This document shows, piece by piece, positions 7,829-15,835 of a stretch of DNA of 43,320 nt. The notes under the pieces were generated by a model. The model saw only the letters and a program-made list of their open reading frames with translations. It was not told the origin of the DNA and did no database searches. The stretch spans positions 1 to 43,320 of the forward strand of contig JAAXHL010000013.1 of assembly GCA_012270865.1 (NCBI GenBank). The letters run 5' to 3'. The position numbers and the translations under genes are program-made. Each line of letters opens with the position of its first letter. Positions within the stretch are counted from its first letter, which is position 1. The stretch is from Candidatus Poribacteria bacterium. Its GTDB lineage: Bacteria; Poribacteria; WGA-4E; WGA-3G.

Positions 7829-8449
7829 ATGACGAAAAGAAAACGGAATCAACTGCTTGCAATCGGTTTTTTTGTTTTTGGTATTGTTTTTCTGTATATA
7901 GATGGTATCTCCGTGTTGCCTTCTGTTGTTCTGGAGAATGCTGTCCTGCTGAAAGGCATTGCGTTCGTGTTGCTGAGTGTTGCTGCGATTCTCGGTGGGA
8001 CTGCTTTTGAGAACAGACAGCGGATAGCCGTTATATCGGGTGTCGGTTTAATTATTGGACTCGGATTTCTCTATCTCCCTATCCCTGCGGTTCTGCGCGG
8101 TTCTGCGTTTCATCTTCTGTTTGCTGGTGCGATTGCGTTTGGGATGACGACATCAGCGAAGCGGCTTGCGACGATCGGTTCAGCACTCTTCGCGTGTCTC
8201 GGCATTATTTTTCTCTACCAACCTTTTTTTCCGTCGCTTGACGGTACTGCTCTACACCTGCTCCTTCCCGGTATACTTGTTTTTTCGATTGTCTTTTCAG
8301 AAAAAACGGTGTGTGAACGCCTATCTGTCGGCTTAATCACACTGGGTTTGGTTGCGCTCTGCCAACCGTTTTTCATACTGTTTTTTGAAACCGGTTTCCA
8401 GTTGTTGCTTGCTGGCTTAACGGGTTTTATTGTTGCGGCGCATCGTTAG
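7829..8449 (+). CDS. Hypothetical multi-pass membrane protein
   Basis: No family recognised. The 206 residues form about seven or eight hydrophobic segments in a repeating pattern: a phrase like I-V-F-L-Y-I-D-G, L-G-F-L-Y-L-P-I-P, I-I-F-L-Y-Q-P-F and L-V-A-L-C-Q-P-F closes successive pairs of helices, each followed by a variant of (G)-x-A-x-x-L-L-x-x-G. This suggests an internally duplicated inner-membrane protein with roughly 45-residue units. The N-terminus is basic (M-T-K-R-K-R-N), consistent with a cytoplasmic start. No strong Shine-Dalgarno is seen; the structured repeat ends just upstream and might influence translation. Confidence 0.6.
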   Translation: MTKRKRNQLLAIGFFVFGIVFLYIDGISVLPSVVLENAVLLKGIAFVLLSVAAILGGTAFENRQRIAVISGVGLIIGLGFLYLPIPAVLRGSAFHLLFAGAIAFGMTTSAKRLATIGSALFACLGIIFLYQPFFPSLDGTALHLLLPGILVFSIVFSEKTVCERLSVGLITLGLVALCQPFFILFFETGFQLLLAGLTGFIVAAHR

Positions 8450-8486
8450 ATAATCGGACTGTCAAATCGGTTTTGCAGAGGTCTCC

Positions 8487-9638
8487 TTGTCAAACAGAAG
8501 TTATAGTTCCCAGACGAAAAGCGTTGTCATAGTGGGTGCGGGTATCATCGGTGCCGTGCTCGGTTATCATCTATCGCGGCGCGACGGTATTGCTGTGACG
8601 CTTTTGGAACGTGATGTCCCCGGTGCGGGTGCGTCCGGTCACTCTTTTGCGTGGGTGAATGGGTTCGGCAAAGACCCGCGCGAGTACCATACCCTCAATC
8701 GGCGTTCGTTGGATATGTGGTATCGGTTGGCATACACTTTGGATGCAGATGCCGGCATCCGTTACGGCGGTGAAATGCGGTGGGAAAATAATCCGCATCG
8801 CGCGGCGCAGCTGCGTCAACGTGTCCGACAGATTCAGACGTGGGGGTATCCGTGCCGTTTAATCACGCGTGCGGAAATGTTGGCACTTGAACCACACCTA
8901 CACCCTGGTGATGTCCTTGCAGCGTCTCTCTCCGAGGCGGATATCCATATCGAAACGGATATATTTATTGATGTCTGTCTCCGGCGTGCGTGCGAAGCGG
9001 GTGCGGTTGTGCATTCACAGACAGCGGTTACCGGATTTGTTGTTCGCGATGGTAGCGTCGTCGCAGTTAAAACTGTCGATGCCGAGTTTCCGTGTGATGT
9101 TGTCGTTTTGGCGAGCGGTGTTCAGACGACCGAACTGGCATCTCTGGCACAAGTGCAGATTCCACAACAACGGAGTCCCGGTATTGTTATTAAGACGACA
9201 CCGTGTGCTGCGGTTTTAGACACCGTAGCGGTTATCCATGCCCCGGCTACAGATGAGGATCATCAACATCTCCACCTTCGGCAACTCTCTGATGGAAGTC
9301 TGAGAATCGGACAGGGGACGCAAGAAGGGATAAATCGTGACGACTCGCAACGGCATGCGGATGCGCTGCTTGAGCGTGCGAGAACGTATCTGCCGACAAT
9401 AGGGGATGCGCAGGCGATTCCGACACCCGTCGGTTATCGTCCGATGCCGCTTGATGGGTTTCCGGTACTCGGATTCACGGAATCGGTACGGAATCTATAT
9501 GTTGCGCTCATGCACAGCGGTGTGACGTTGGCACCTTTGGTGGGTGAAATGGCGACGTTAGAAATCGTGGATGGTGTTCGGGTGGATTGGTTTGCGCCTT
9601 ATCGTCCAGAACGGTTTAGTCTGCGTTCCAATGGTTAA
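8487..9638 (+). CDS. FAD-dependent amino acid/amine oxidoreductase (DAO family)
   Basis: A 383-residue protein of the DAO/glycine oxidase/DadA group. The FAD-binding G-A-G-I-I-G motif lies near residues 17-22, and L-E-R-D near 40-43 marks the end of the second strand that binds the ribose. The G-A-S-G-H-S-F-A-W-V-N phrase (about 47-58) is typical of the family, as is the C-terminal P-V-G-Y-R-P-M-P-L-D-G-F-P-V-L-G segment. It would oxidise a secondary amine or D-amino acid to an imine. The start is TTG with AGAGG 5 bases upstream. Its last 23 bp overlap the 3' end of the convergent methyltransferase gene. Confidence 0.85.
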   Translation: MSNRSYSSQTKSVVIVGAGIIGAVLGYHLSRRDGIAVTLLERDVPGAGASGHSFAWVNGFGKDPREYHTLNRRSLDMWYRLAYTLDADAGIRYGGEMRWENNPHRAAQLRQRVRQIQTWGYPCRLITRAEMLALEPHLHPGDVLAASLSEADIHIETDIFIDVCLRRACEAGAVVHSQTAVTGFVVRDGSVVAVKTVDAEFPCDVVVLASGVQTTELASLAQVQIPQQRSPGIVIKTTPCAAVLDTVAVIHAPATDEDHQHLHLRQLSDGSLRIGQGTQEGINRDDSQRHADALLERARTYLPTIGDAQAIPTPVGYRPMPLDGFPVLGFTESVRNLYVALMHSGVTLAPLVGEMATLEIVDGVRVDWFAPYRPERFSLRSNG

Positions 9639-10527
9639 TAGAGTCGTAAGTTTTCGTCTTGAATGTATTTAACTCTTCATATTTTTCGGTGTACGCTTTT
9701 ACTAAATCTCCCTTCCGAAAACCTGGGACAGCCGTGCCACACTCCTGTGCCAAATGTTCGTAATCAATCTCCATCAAACGTGCTAAGACGGTAGAGTTGT
9801 TCGCTTTTAAAAGTATCCACTGCTTATTTCGTTCACACTGCTTTTCGTCTGTCTCTCTACGGGAATAGTCTTGCCACCCTTGACACGGCACGGCGAAATC
9901 AAACGGGTTCTGAAAGACCTTTAAAGCGTCAGGTGTGTTGTTGTACTGCCACATCTGGAAATCTTTGTGTTGAATGGGTAACGGTTTGTATTGGCGCATG
10001 TCGTGATGTGCGGTTGGTAAACGTGTCCATATCTGAAATTCTGTGTTTACTGCGTAAGACTTGCCTGTACTGAGGTGGAAGGCATCTCTCGGTAGTGGCA
10101 ATTGACTGATGAAGTGCATGTCTGGGTTAAGCTTTTTGTGGGTGTTGAATTTACGGAAATTGACTGGGACAATAAACGCGACGGTGTCTGCTAAGCGAGC
10201 TGCGTGATTAAAGAAGGCTATTGCTAATTTTCCACGTTTGCCGAAAGGTGGGTTGCCGATGATTGCGGTCTCTCTGGGCGCGGATCGGAGATCGGTGAGT
10301 TCAAAAAAGTCTTGAGGTTTCACGTCATCGCATTTCGGTACGAGGTCGATACCGAGCCGTCTCTGCTGTGGTAGGAGTTTGTAGAATACGCCATTGCCGG
10401 CAGCGGGTTCAATAAAGAACATATCGTTCGGGTTTCGGTTTAGTTTCACGAGTGTATCGGTGAAGTGTTCCCAGCACGTCGCTGCGATTTCTGGTTTTGT
10501 GTAAAACTGATCGAGTGAATTTTTCAC
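9616..10527 (-). CDS. Putative DNA N6-adenine methyltransferase (solitary)
   Basis: A 303-residue protein with the S-adenosylmethionine-binding motif I (F-I-E-P-A-A-G-N-G-V-F, about residues 38-48) and the catalytic motif IV N-P-P-F-G at 92-96, the signature of amino-methyltransferases acting on adenine in DNA. The N-terminal D-Q-F-Y-T-K-P segment resembles one seen in type II-like and virus-borne adenine methyltransferases. No restriction endonuclease or specificity subunit is next to it, so it could be an orphan epigenetic methylase or a relic of a restriction-modification system. RNA or protein substrates cannot be excluded. The gene converges on and overlaps the FAD oxidase gene by 23 bp. 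Confidence 0.7.
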   Translation of the reverse strand: MKNSLDQFYTKPEIAATCWEHFTDTLVKLNRNPNDMFFIEPAAGNGVFYKLLPQQRRLGIDLVPKCDDVKPQDFFELTDLRSAPRETAIIGNPPFGKRGKLAIAFFNHAARLADTVAFIVPVNFRKFNTHKKLNPDMHFISQLPLPRDAFHLSTGKSYAVNTEFQIWTRLPTAHHDMRQYKPLPIQHKDFQMWQYNNTPDALKVFQNPFDFAVPCQGWQDYSRRETDEKQCERNKQWILLKANNSTVLARLMEIDYEHLAQECGTAVPGFRKGDLVKAYTEKYEELNTFKTKTYDSINHWNAD

Positions 10528-10536
10528 AGTTTTTTG

Positions 10537-10654
10537 CCTTTTAGAATTATGGCGATTGGAGAAGATAGATAGGAATTACGCAATTGTTTATGTGTTATCT
10601 TTGGTGGGCGGGGTTACAAACCCCGCCCGCAACCTTTTAGAATTATGGCGATTG
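10537..10654. repeat. 22-bp direct repeats flanking a palindromic repeat
   Basis: CCTTTTAGAATTATGGCGAT (then TG) occurs at 10537-10558 and again, identical over 22 bp, at 10633-10654. The 74 bp between them hold a perfect 23-bp palindrome at 10606-10628 with the GGTTACAAACC core (GGGCGGGG...CCCCGCCC arms). Confidence 0.85.
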
Positions 10655-10689
10655 TAGTAAAAAGGTCTGCGCGCCCAAATGTATTTTAG

Positions 10690-11850
10690 TTATTCAAAGA
10701 GTACCAATTCACCGTCTTTGACGATTAAGATTTTCGCGTCGTACACGGCATCTCCGTCGGTATTGAAAGAGAACGAACCGAGGATTGTGTCGAGGTTGTT
10801 GATATTCGCCAATGCGTCCCGAATTGAGAAGGCATCGGTTGATTGTGCGTTCGCGATGGCTTCTGCGAGGATATGGAGTGTCGCATAGGAACGCGCGGTG
10901 TAGTTGCTTGGTTGCGTTCCGAATTTCTCGTTATAACTATCGAGAAAGGCTTGATTTCCTGGTGTGTTAACAGCCGCAGCCCACCCTACAAAAGTCATCG
11001 CACCTTCGGCAGCTGCGCCTGCGGCTTCGACATCTGCTGCAGTCAATGTGCGCAATATAAGGGGAGCAGTTATACCGAGTTGATGTGCTTTGGTTAGTAT
11101 TCCGACTTTTTCTGGTGGTAGAGATGAAACAAAGATAACATCAGGATTCAACTCGTGTATTCGGGTTAATTGTTCAGAGAAGTCGGTATCGCCGCTCTGG
11201 AAGGTCTCGGTGATGACGACTCCAATTCCTTTGGCAGTGAGTACTTCCTGAACTGCTGCTTCGGCATCTATAGAGAAGGCATCAATTTCGTCATAGAGTG
11301 TTGCAGCATTTTGGTAGCCGAGTTTCGCGTGTGTTATTTCAATACCGTTGGGGATAAGTACATCTGTAGCGAGTGCGACACGGAAGCCGAAATCGTTGAG
11401 CGCGCTGATACCGCGTGCTGAGGATGTCGGACTTATCACTACGACCTGATCTTCTGCGATTGGGAAAGTCACTTCGGCTTGACCTGATGTCGCAGGTCCG
11501 AGGATAACAGACACGCTATCTTGGTGAATCAATTTATTGAAAGCCTCAACTGCTCCTTCCAAGGTACTCTGATCGTCCTCAACGATAAACTTGAACTTTG
11601 GGATATTGGGTCGTGTGGTGTTGATTTCGGCATACGCTAAATCAAAACCTTGCTGTATCGGTGGACCAAATGCATCGGCGAATCGTCCTGTTAAAGGTAG
11701 GACAACACCGATTGAGATTTCTTCTCCCGGTTCTGGCATCTGGGGTGCAGGTTGGGTAATTTGTGTGACTCGTTCACAGGCAGACAGTCCTGCAATCAAG
11801 AGGATAACTACGGATAGACATGTGAATGTTATGATTTTTTTAGTGTTCAT
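10690..11850 (-). CDS. ABC transporter substrate-binding lipoprotein (LivK-like, Peripla_BP_6)
   Basis: A 386-residue periplasmic binding protein. Residues 1-24 form a lipoprotein signal (basic M-N-T-K-K, hydrophobic stretch, lipobox L-S-A-C with Cys25). The mature part begins with the I-G-V-V-L-P-L-T-G-R-F-A strand and G-A-V-E-A-F-N-K-L-I-H-Q-D motif of branched-chain amino acid/amide binding proteins. It also has the characteristic V-I-L-G-P-A-T-S-G-Q segment. Start chosen at 11850 (AAGGAG 5 bases upstream) over the ATG at 11871. No permease or ATPase genes are adjacent, so the partner transporter, if any, is elsewhere; an amino acid or urea/amide sensor role is also possible. Confidence 0.85.
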   Translation of the reverse strand: MNTKKIITFTCLSVVILLIAGLSACERVTQITQPAPQMPEPGEEISIGVVLPLTGRFADAFGPPIQQGFDLAYAEINTTRPNIPKFKFIVEDDQSTLEGAVEAFNKLIHQDSVSVILGPATSGQAEVTFPIAEDQVVVISPTSSARGISALNDFGFRVALATDVLIPNGIEITHAKLGYQNAATLYDEIDAFSIDAEAAVQEVLTAKGIGVVITETFQSGDTDFSEQLTRIHELNPDVIFVSSLPPEKVGILTKAHQLGITAPLILRTLTAADVEAAGAAAEGAMTFVGWAAAVNTPGNQAFLDSYNEKFGTQPSNYTARSYATLHILAEAIANAQSTDAFSIRDALANINNLDTILGSFSFNTDGDAVYDAKILIVKDGELVLFE

Positions 11851-11941
11851 AAAACTCCTTTGATGGCGCACAGTGTGTGGCTATTCGTTCGTTTATGAAT
11901 AGAATAACATATATTGTGTGCTTTCCACTATAATTGTCCTT

Positions 11942-11969
11942 ATTATATCATTTTCCCTGTGAAAATCAA
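11942..11969 (-). promoter_or_regulatory. Sigma-70-type promoter for the substrate-binding lipoprotein gene
   Basis: Read on the minus strand: TTGATT (11969-11964), 16-bp spacer, TATAAT (11947-11942). It lies about 90 bp before the chosen start at 11850. Confidence 0.6.
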
Positions 11970-12015
11970 ATTAAAACGGTTTTCGCCTTAACGCCTATAT
12001 TCTACCAGGGTTATT

Positions 12016-12153
12016 TATAGTAAAACCTACAATTAACGAGACATCTATAGAAGGCGGGGTTACAAACCCTGAAGAAACACCCCAGCAAAAACCCTGCAAC
12101 GGGGACGGTTTGTTTTTCTTTAAAGTGTCTTTTTATTTCTTGGTTTTACTATA
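12016..12153. repeat. MITE-like element with 12-bp terminal inverted repeats
   Basis: TATAGTAAAACC (12016-12027) is repeated in perfect inversion as GGTTTTACTATA (12142-12153). The interior has a degraded copy of the palindromic repeat (GGCGGGGTTACAAACCCT at 12053-12070). No coding capacity. Confidence 0.55.
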
Positions 12154-12204
12154 GTTTTAAACAAATTGTCGGGTTGTCTAAATTTTTGGATTTTCCTTTT
12201 CAGT

Positions 12205-12235
12205 CCCGGTGCGGTTACAAACCGCACCTACCGGG
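12205..12235. repeat. Palindromic repeat, GGTTACAAACC core with different arms
   Basis: GGTGCGGTTACAAACCGCAC closes as a near-perfect hairpin, with further CCCGG/CCGGG pairing outside. The core matches copies at 4488, 10606 and 24610 while arm bases differ in a complementary way. Confidence 0.75.
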
Positions 12236-12302
12236 CCTGGGGTGTCAAAATTGGACGAAAAAGTTGAAAACTAAATCGTCCTGGTAGAAAGGGAATAAAA
12301 AC

Positions 12303-12331
12303 TTGACTTATGCGTATATGTGTGGTATTAT
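12303..12331 (+). promoter_or_regulatory. Sigma-70-type promoter for tnpB
   Basis: TTGACT (12303-12308), 17-bp spacer, TATTAT (12326-12331). The left-end hairpin (12348-12372) falls in the predicted 5' leader, where it could modulate tnpB expression. Confidence 0.6.
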
Positions 12332-12421
12332 TATAGTAATCGGTGTAGGCAGAACGTTGGTAGCGTTCTGCCACCTACTACCAATAGGACACCGAAAACT
12401 TCATACACCGAGGATACCCTT

Positions 12422-13492
12422 ATGTTACGCGGACACAAGATAGCCTTAAGACCGACGGCTCGCCAGCGTCGGTGGTTTGCTATGCAGTGCGGTTACGCGC
12501 GTGTGGCATATAACGACGCTTTGCACGATTGGAACCATGGCGCGGAATTAGGTGATTTGCGTAAGCGATTTAACGCTATCAAATACGGTAAATATCACTG
12601 GTGTAAGGACATGGATCAGCGAGCGGCGATGTATGGCATTATGAGCCTCGAAGACGCAATCCTCCGCTACCGTAAGGGACAAAACAAGCGCCCAAAACGC
12701 AAACGGCATAATGCCCGCCAATCTTATAGCATGGAAGGCGCGAAGGTAAAGATCACCGATAACGCTATCAAACTCCCTAAAATCGGCTGGGTATCCATGC
12801 ACGAAAGGCTACGTTTCAAAGGTAAAATCAAGCGTGTTACGATATCAAGGACAGCACATTGTTGGTTTGCCAGCGTTCTTGTCGAGACGGACGCTATTAT
12901 AGAGGCAGCAGCCCCTACCTCGCCCGTCATCGGCATAGACGTAGGTATCAACACACTCGCCACACTTGACAACGGCACGAAGTATGATAACCCGCGACCG
13001 CTAAAACGTTATGAACGTAAACTCGCACGAGAGCAACGTAAACTAAGCCGTAAGGAATACGAGTCAAATAACTGGCATAAACAGAAACTAAAAGTGGAAC
13101 GCATTCACTACCGCATATCGTGTATCCGAGAGGACGCACATCATCAAGCGACTACCGCTATAGTTAGAAATGCCAGCAAAATTGGTATCGAAACGCTTAG
13201 AGTGACGAACATGGTAAAAAATCGTAAGTTAGCAAAAGCCCTTAGCGATTCAGCGTTAGGCGGATTCCTTGCGATGCTGAAATCTAAAGCCGATGCTCTC
13301 GGCATAGCAATCGTGGAAGCACCGCAGTTTTTTGCATCGTCTAAAACATGCAGTAATTGCGGGCATAAGAAAAAAGAGTTGGCGTTAAGTGAACGCGTCT
13401 ATCATTGCGAATCCTGCGGATATACCGTAGATCGCGATATAAACGCCGCCATTAATTTAAGAACCATCGCGGTGGGTAGCACCGAGATGTAA
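12422..13492 (+). CDS. tnpB: TnpB RNA-guided nuclease (transposon-encoded)
   Basis: A 356-residue protein of compact TnpB size. The N-terminal wedge/REC part (M-L-R-G-H-K-I-A-L-R-P-T) is followed by a split RuvC domain. D173 lies in G-I-D-V-G-I-N, E257 in I-G-I-E-T-L, and D339 in V-D-R-D-I-N-A-A, so all three catalytic acids are present. The zinc finger has C310, C313, C329 and C332. TnpB proteins cut DNA next to a short target motif using an RNA from the element's right end; here the enzyme looks intact. The start at 12422 matches the family N-terminus and has AGGA upstream; the frame is open back to 12320. Single gene, no tnpA. Confidence 0.9.
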   Translation: MLRGHKIALRPTARQRRWFAMQCGYARVAYNDALHDWNHGAELGDLRKRFNAIKYGKYHWCKDMDQRAAMYGIMSLEDAILRYRKGQNKRPKRKRHNARQSYSMEGAKVKITDNAIKLPKIGWVSMHERLRFKGKIKRVTISRTAHCWFASVLVETDAIIEAAAPTSPVIGIDVGINTLATLDNGTKYDNPRPLKRYERKLAREQRKLSRKEYESNNWHKQKLKVERIHYRISCIREDAHHQATTAIVRNASKIGIETLRVTNMVKNRKLAKALSDSALGGFLAMLKSKADALGIAIVEAPQFFASSKTCSNCGHKKKELALSERVYHCESCGYTVDRDINAAINLRTIAVGSTEM

Positions 13493-13560
13493 AACGCCTC
13501 TGGACTCTGTAGGCTACTTATGCTTTGAGCATAAGGGGGTCAGGCAGTAAAGGGAATGAG
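13440..13560 (+). ncRNA. Candidate TnpB guide RNA (omega/reRNA) region
   Basis: In characterised TnpB systems the guide RNA scaffold covers the end of tnpB and the right end. Here that interval holds the last tnpB codons, a GC-rich stretch and the hairpin at 13517-13535, followed by GGGGGTC. The guide would be read from host sequence beyond the right end. The exact 3' border is unknown, so this is an inference from position and structure. Confidence 0.35.
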
Positions 13561-13617
13561 GAACTGCACTGATATACGGGTTTCTTCTGTAATATTCAGT
13601 GAAAGGATAACAGTAAT

Positions 13618-14619
13618 ATGACAACAGAAGTAAAATCGAGTGTCCGCTGGGGGATTCTCAGTACAGCGAATATCGCTACGAAGGTTGCCCGTGCGATCCA
13701 TCTTGCAGGAAATGCGGATTTAATTGCGGTTGCGAGTCGGACAGAGGCACGCGCTGCGACATGGGCAGAGAAACACAGCGTCCCTACGGCTTATGGGACT
13801 TACGATGCACTCCTCGCTGATGATTCACTTGATGCGATTTACATTCCATTACCGCCATCACTTCACACGGAATGGACGATCAAGGCAGCGGAACACGGTA
13901 AACACGTCCTTTGTGAAAAACCGCTTGCTGCGAATGCTGCCGAGGCGAGTGCTATGGCGGATGCGTGTCGTCAGAACGGTGTACAACTGATGGACGGTGT
14001 TATGTGGGTGCATCATGAGCGTACAGCGGCGATGAAACAGAAATTAACGGATGGTGCGCTCGGTAGACTGCGCCGAGTGACGGCGGCGTTCACTTTCAAT
14101 TGGGATACGATTCCGGTTGGGAATATCCGTACAATGAAGGAATTCGCAGGCGGGAGCCTCGGCGATTTAGGTTACTATTGTGTCCGTGCGATTCTTTGGG
14201 CGTTTGAACAGATGCCGACACAGGTCTTCGCGACTGCCCGCTACAAGGTGGGTGTCGATTTCAATCTCGCTGGTATCCTCTGGTTCGACGATGAACGTAT
14301 TGCGACTTTGGATTGTGGGTTCGACACGGGACTCCGAAAGTGGTTTGAAGTGGCAGGCACGCGTGCCTCAATTGTGTGTGATGATTTCACTGTCCCGACC
14401 TCCGAGGATACTGCCCGGTTTTGGGTTCACGGTTCCGATGGAAACGAGCAGAATACCGTTGATGGGTGCATCCAAGAGGTCGAGATGATTGAGCGGTTCT
14501 CTCAGATTGTGCACTCTGGAAATCTTGAGGCGGAATGGTCGGATGTTGCTGTTAACACGATGCGTATTTGTGATGCGCTGCTTGAATCAGATCGGCGAAA
14601 AGAAGTCGTTAAATTGTAA
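13618..14619 (+). CDS. Gfo/Idh/MocA family NAD(P)-dependent oxidoreductase
   Basis: A 333-residue two-domain dehydrogenase. The Rossmann fold starts at W-G-I-L-S-T-A-N-I-A (an S-T-A variant of the glycine-rich loop seen in trans-dihydrodiol/xylose dehydrogenase-like members). The E-K-P motif lies in H-V-L-C-E-K-P-L-A near residues 97-105. The catalytic-region H is probably in the G-D-L-G-Y-Y-C segment, which reads Y instead of the more common H. Likely substrate: a sugar or cyclic diol. GAAAGGATA lies before the ATG. The next gene starts 10 bp downstream, giving a dehydrogenase-dehydratase pair. Confidence 0.85.
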   Translation: MTTEVKSSVRWGILSTANIATKVARAIHLAGNADLIAVASRTEARAATWAEKHSVPTAYGTYDALLADDSLDAIYIPLPPSLHTEWTIKAAEHGKHVLCEKPLAANAAEASAMADACRQNGVQLMDGVMWVHHERTAAMKQKLTDGALGRLRRVTAAFTFNWDTIPVGNIRTMKEFAGGSLGDLGYYCVRAILWAFEQMPTQVFATARYKVGVDFNLAGILWFDDERIATLDCGFDTGLRKWFEVAGTRASIVCDDFTVPTSEDTARFWVHGSDGNEQNTVDGCIQEVEMIERFSQIVHSGNLEAEWSDVAVNTMRICDALLESDRRKEVVKL

Positions 14620-14629
14620 GGAGAATTGC

Positions 14630-15817
14630 ATGAAGATTACAAGTATTGAGACTTTTGTTGTGGATGCGGGGTGGCGACCTTGGACGTTTGTGAAGGTGGA
14701 GACCGATGAAGGGGTTACCGGCTACGGTGAATGTAGTGATGGCAGGAATCCTAATGGCGTGGTAGGGACTATCAAAGACCTTACGCCGCTGCTCGTCGGA
14801 CGGGATCCGCGTGCTTATGAGATGCGGTTTTGGGACATGATTCGCGGTTCTCGACAAAGCCCTGGTGGTATTGCGGCAAAGGCGATCGCTGGTATTGAAT
14901 GCGCACTGGTGGATATTAAAGCGAAAGCGTTGGGAATCTCTGTTGTGGAGTTGTTCGGTGGACCGACGCGCGACGATGTGCGTGTCTATTGGTCTCACTG
15001 TGGGACTTCACGTGTCCGCAACTATGAACTCATCGGGGTGCCGCCACTAAGAACGATGGATGACATCGCTGCATTGGGGCGCGAGGTCGTTGAGAAGGGG
15101 TACACGGCTCTCAAAACGAACATTGTTATTCCGGGGGACCCTGCTTCCGTCTATTTTAGTGGCTTCGGCGGCGGATCGGGTACGACGGATGGCAACGTAA
15201 CGTCTCAACTTCTACGGCACATTGAAACCTTAATCGGTACTTTCAGAGAGGCTGTCGGACCGGATATTGGTATCAATCTTGACTTGAACTTCAATTTCAA
15301 ACCGGAGGCGTGCATGCGTATCGCTAAGGTGCTGGAGCCGTTCGATATGCTATGGTTGGAGATTGATATGTACGATCACGAAGCGATCCGTCAAATCAAG
15401 GATTCCACGACGACGAAGATCTGTACGGGCGAGAACCTCTATTACATGCGCGAATATCTCCCTTATTTTCAGTGTCGTGCTGCCGATGTTTTTATGATAG
15501 ATGTGCCGTGGAACGGGTTTGCGCCGTCTAAGAAGATTGGCGATCTTGCGGATGTGTTTCAGTTGAACGTTGCGCCGCATAACTATTATAGTCATCTCGC
15601 GACTTATATCAGTGCGAGTCTTTGTGCGGTCCTGCCCAATGTGCGTATCATGGAGATTGATATTGATGATGTCCCGTGGAAGGAGGATTTGACGACGCAC
15701 GTTCCAGAGATTGTGGACGGTTATATGAAGACTCCGACGCGTCCGGGGTGGGGGACAGAATTAAATGAGGAGGTAGTTAAGGCGCATCTTTGGGATGACC
15801 GGCGAGGTGATTGGTGA
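14630..15817 (+). CDS. Enolase-superfamily dehydratase (mandelate racemase/galactonate dehydratase-like)
   Basis: A 395-residue member of the mandelate racemase branch. The N-terminal capping domain begins M-K-I-T-S-I-E-T-F-V-V-D. G-Y-G-E-C (about 34-38) is typical of sugar-acid dehydratases. Metal-ligand candidates are the N-L-D-L-N-F segment, the L-E-I-D phrase and the T-G-E-N motif; P-H-N-Y-Y-S-H late in the barrel probably gives the general base His, as in D-galactonate-type enzymes. It would dehydrate an aldonic acid to a 2-keto-3-deoxy acid. The start at 14630 follows AAGGAG directly; the frame is open further upstream inside the preceding gene but is not used. Co-transcribed with the Gfo/Idh/MocA gene 10 bp upstream. 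Confidence 0.85.
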   Translation: MKITSIETFVVDAGWRPWTFVKVETDEGVTGYGECSDGRNPNGVVGTIKDLTPLLVGRDPRAYEMRFWDMIRGSRQSPGGIAAKAIAGIECALVDIKAKALGISVVELFGGPTRDDVRVYWSHCGTSRVRNYELIGVPPLRTMDDIAALGREVVEKGYTALKTNIVIPGDPASVYFSGFGGGSGTTDGNVTSQLLRHIETLIGTFREAVGPDIGINLDLNFNFKPEACMRIAKVLEPFDMLWLEIDMYDHEAIRQIKDSTTTKICTGENLYYMREYLPYFQCRAADVFMIDVPWNGFAPSKKIGDLADVFQLNVAPHNYYSHLATYISASLCAVLPNVRIMEIDIDDVPWKEDLTTHVPEIVDGYMKTPTRPGWGTELNEEVVKAHLWDDRRGDW

Positions 15818-15835
15818 TAAGACTATAGCTGTGAA

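Larger units (their letters stand above)
11970..12299. other. Gene-free stretch with repeats between lipoprotein gene and tnpB
   Basis: No credible coding region. It contains an inverted-repeat element (12016-12153), a hairpin with GGTTACAAACC core (12205-12235) and AT-rich DNA. The TnpB element and its promoter begin just to the right. Confidence 0.6.
12300..13560 (+). mobile_element. TnpB-only IS200/IS605-like (IS1341-type) element, approximate limits
   Basis: The element carries tnpB but no Y1 transposase tnpA. A 9-bp hairpin lies on the left side of the gene (GGCAGAACG 12348-12356 with CGTTCTGCC 12364-12372). On the right is an 8-bp hairpin with 3-base loop (CTTATGCT 13517-13524, AGCATAAG 13528-13535). 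Subterminal hairpins are the usual end marks of IS200/IS605 elements, so ends probably lie a few tens of bases beyond them, but exact borders and the target motif cannot be fixed from one copy. Movement would need TnpA in trans. Confidence 0.6.

Noticed and set aside
12100..12160. Possible riboswitch or terminator in the TTTGTTTTTCTTT region
   Set aside because: No convincing stem adjacent to the T-rich run; the only clear pairing is the terminal inverted repeat of the 12016-12153 element.
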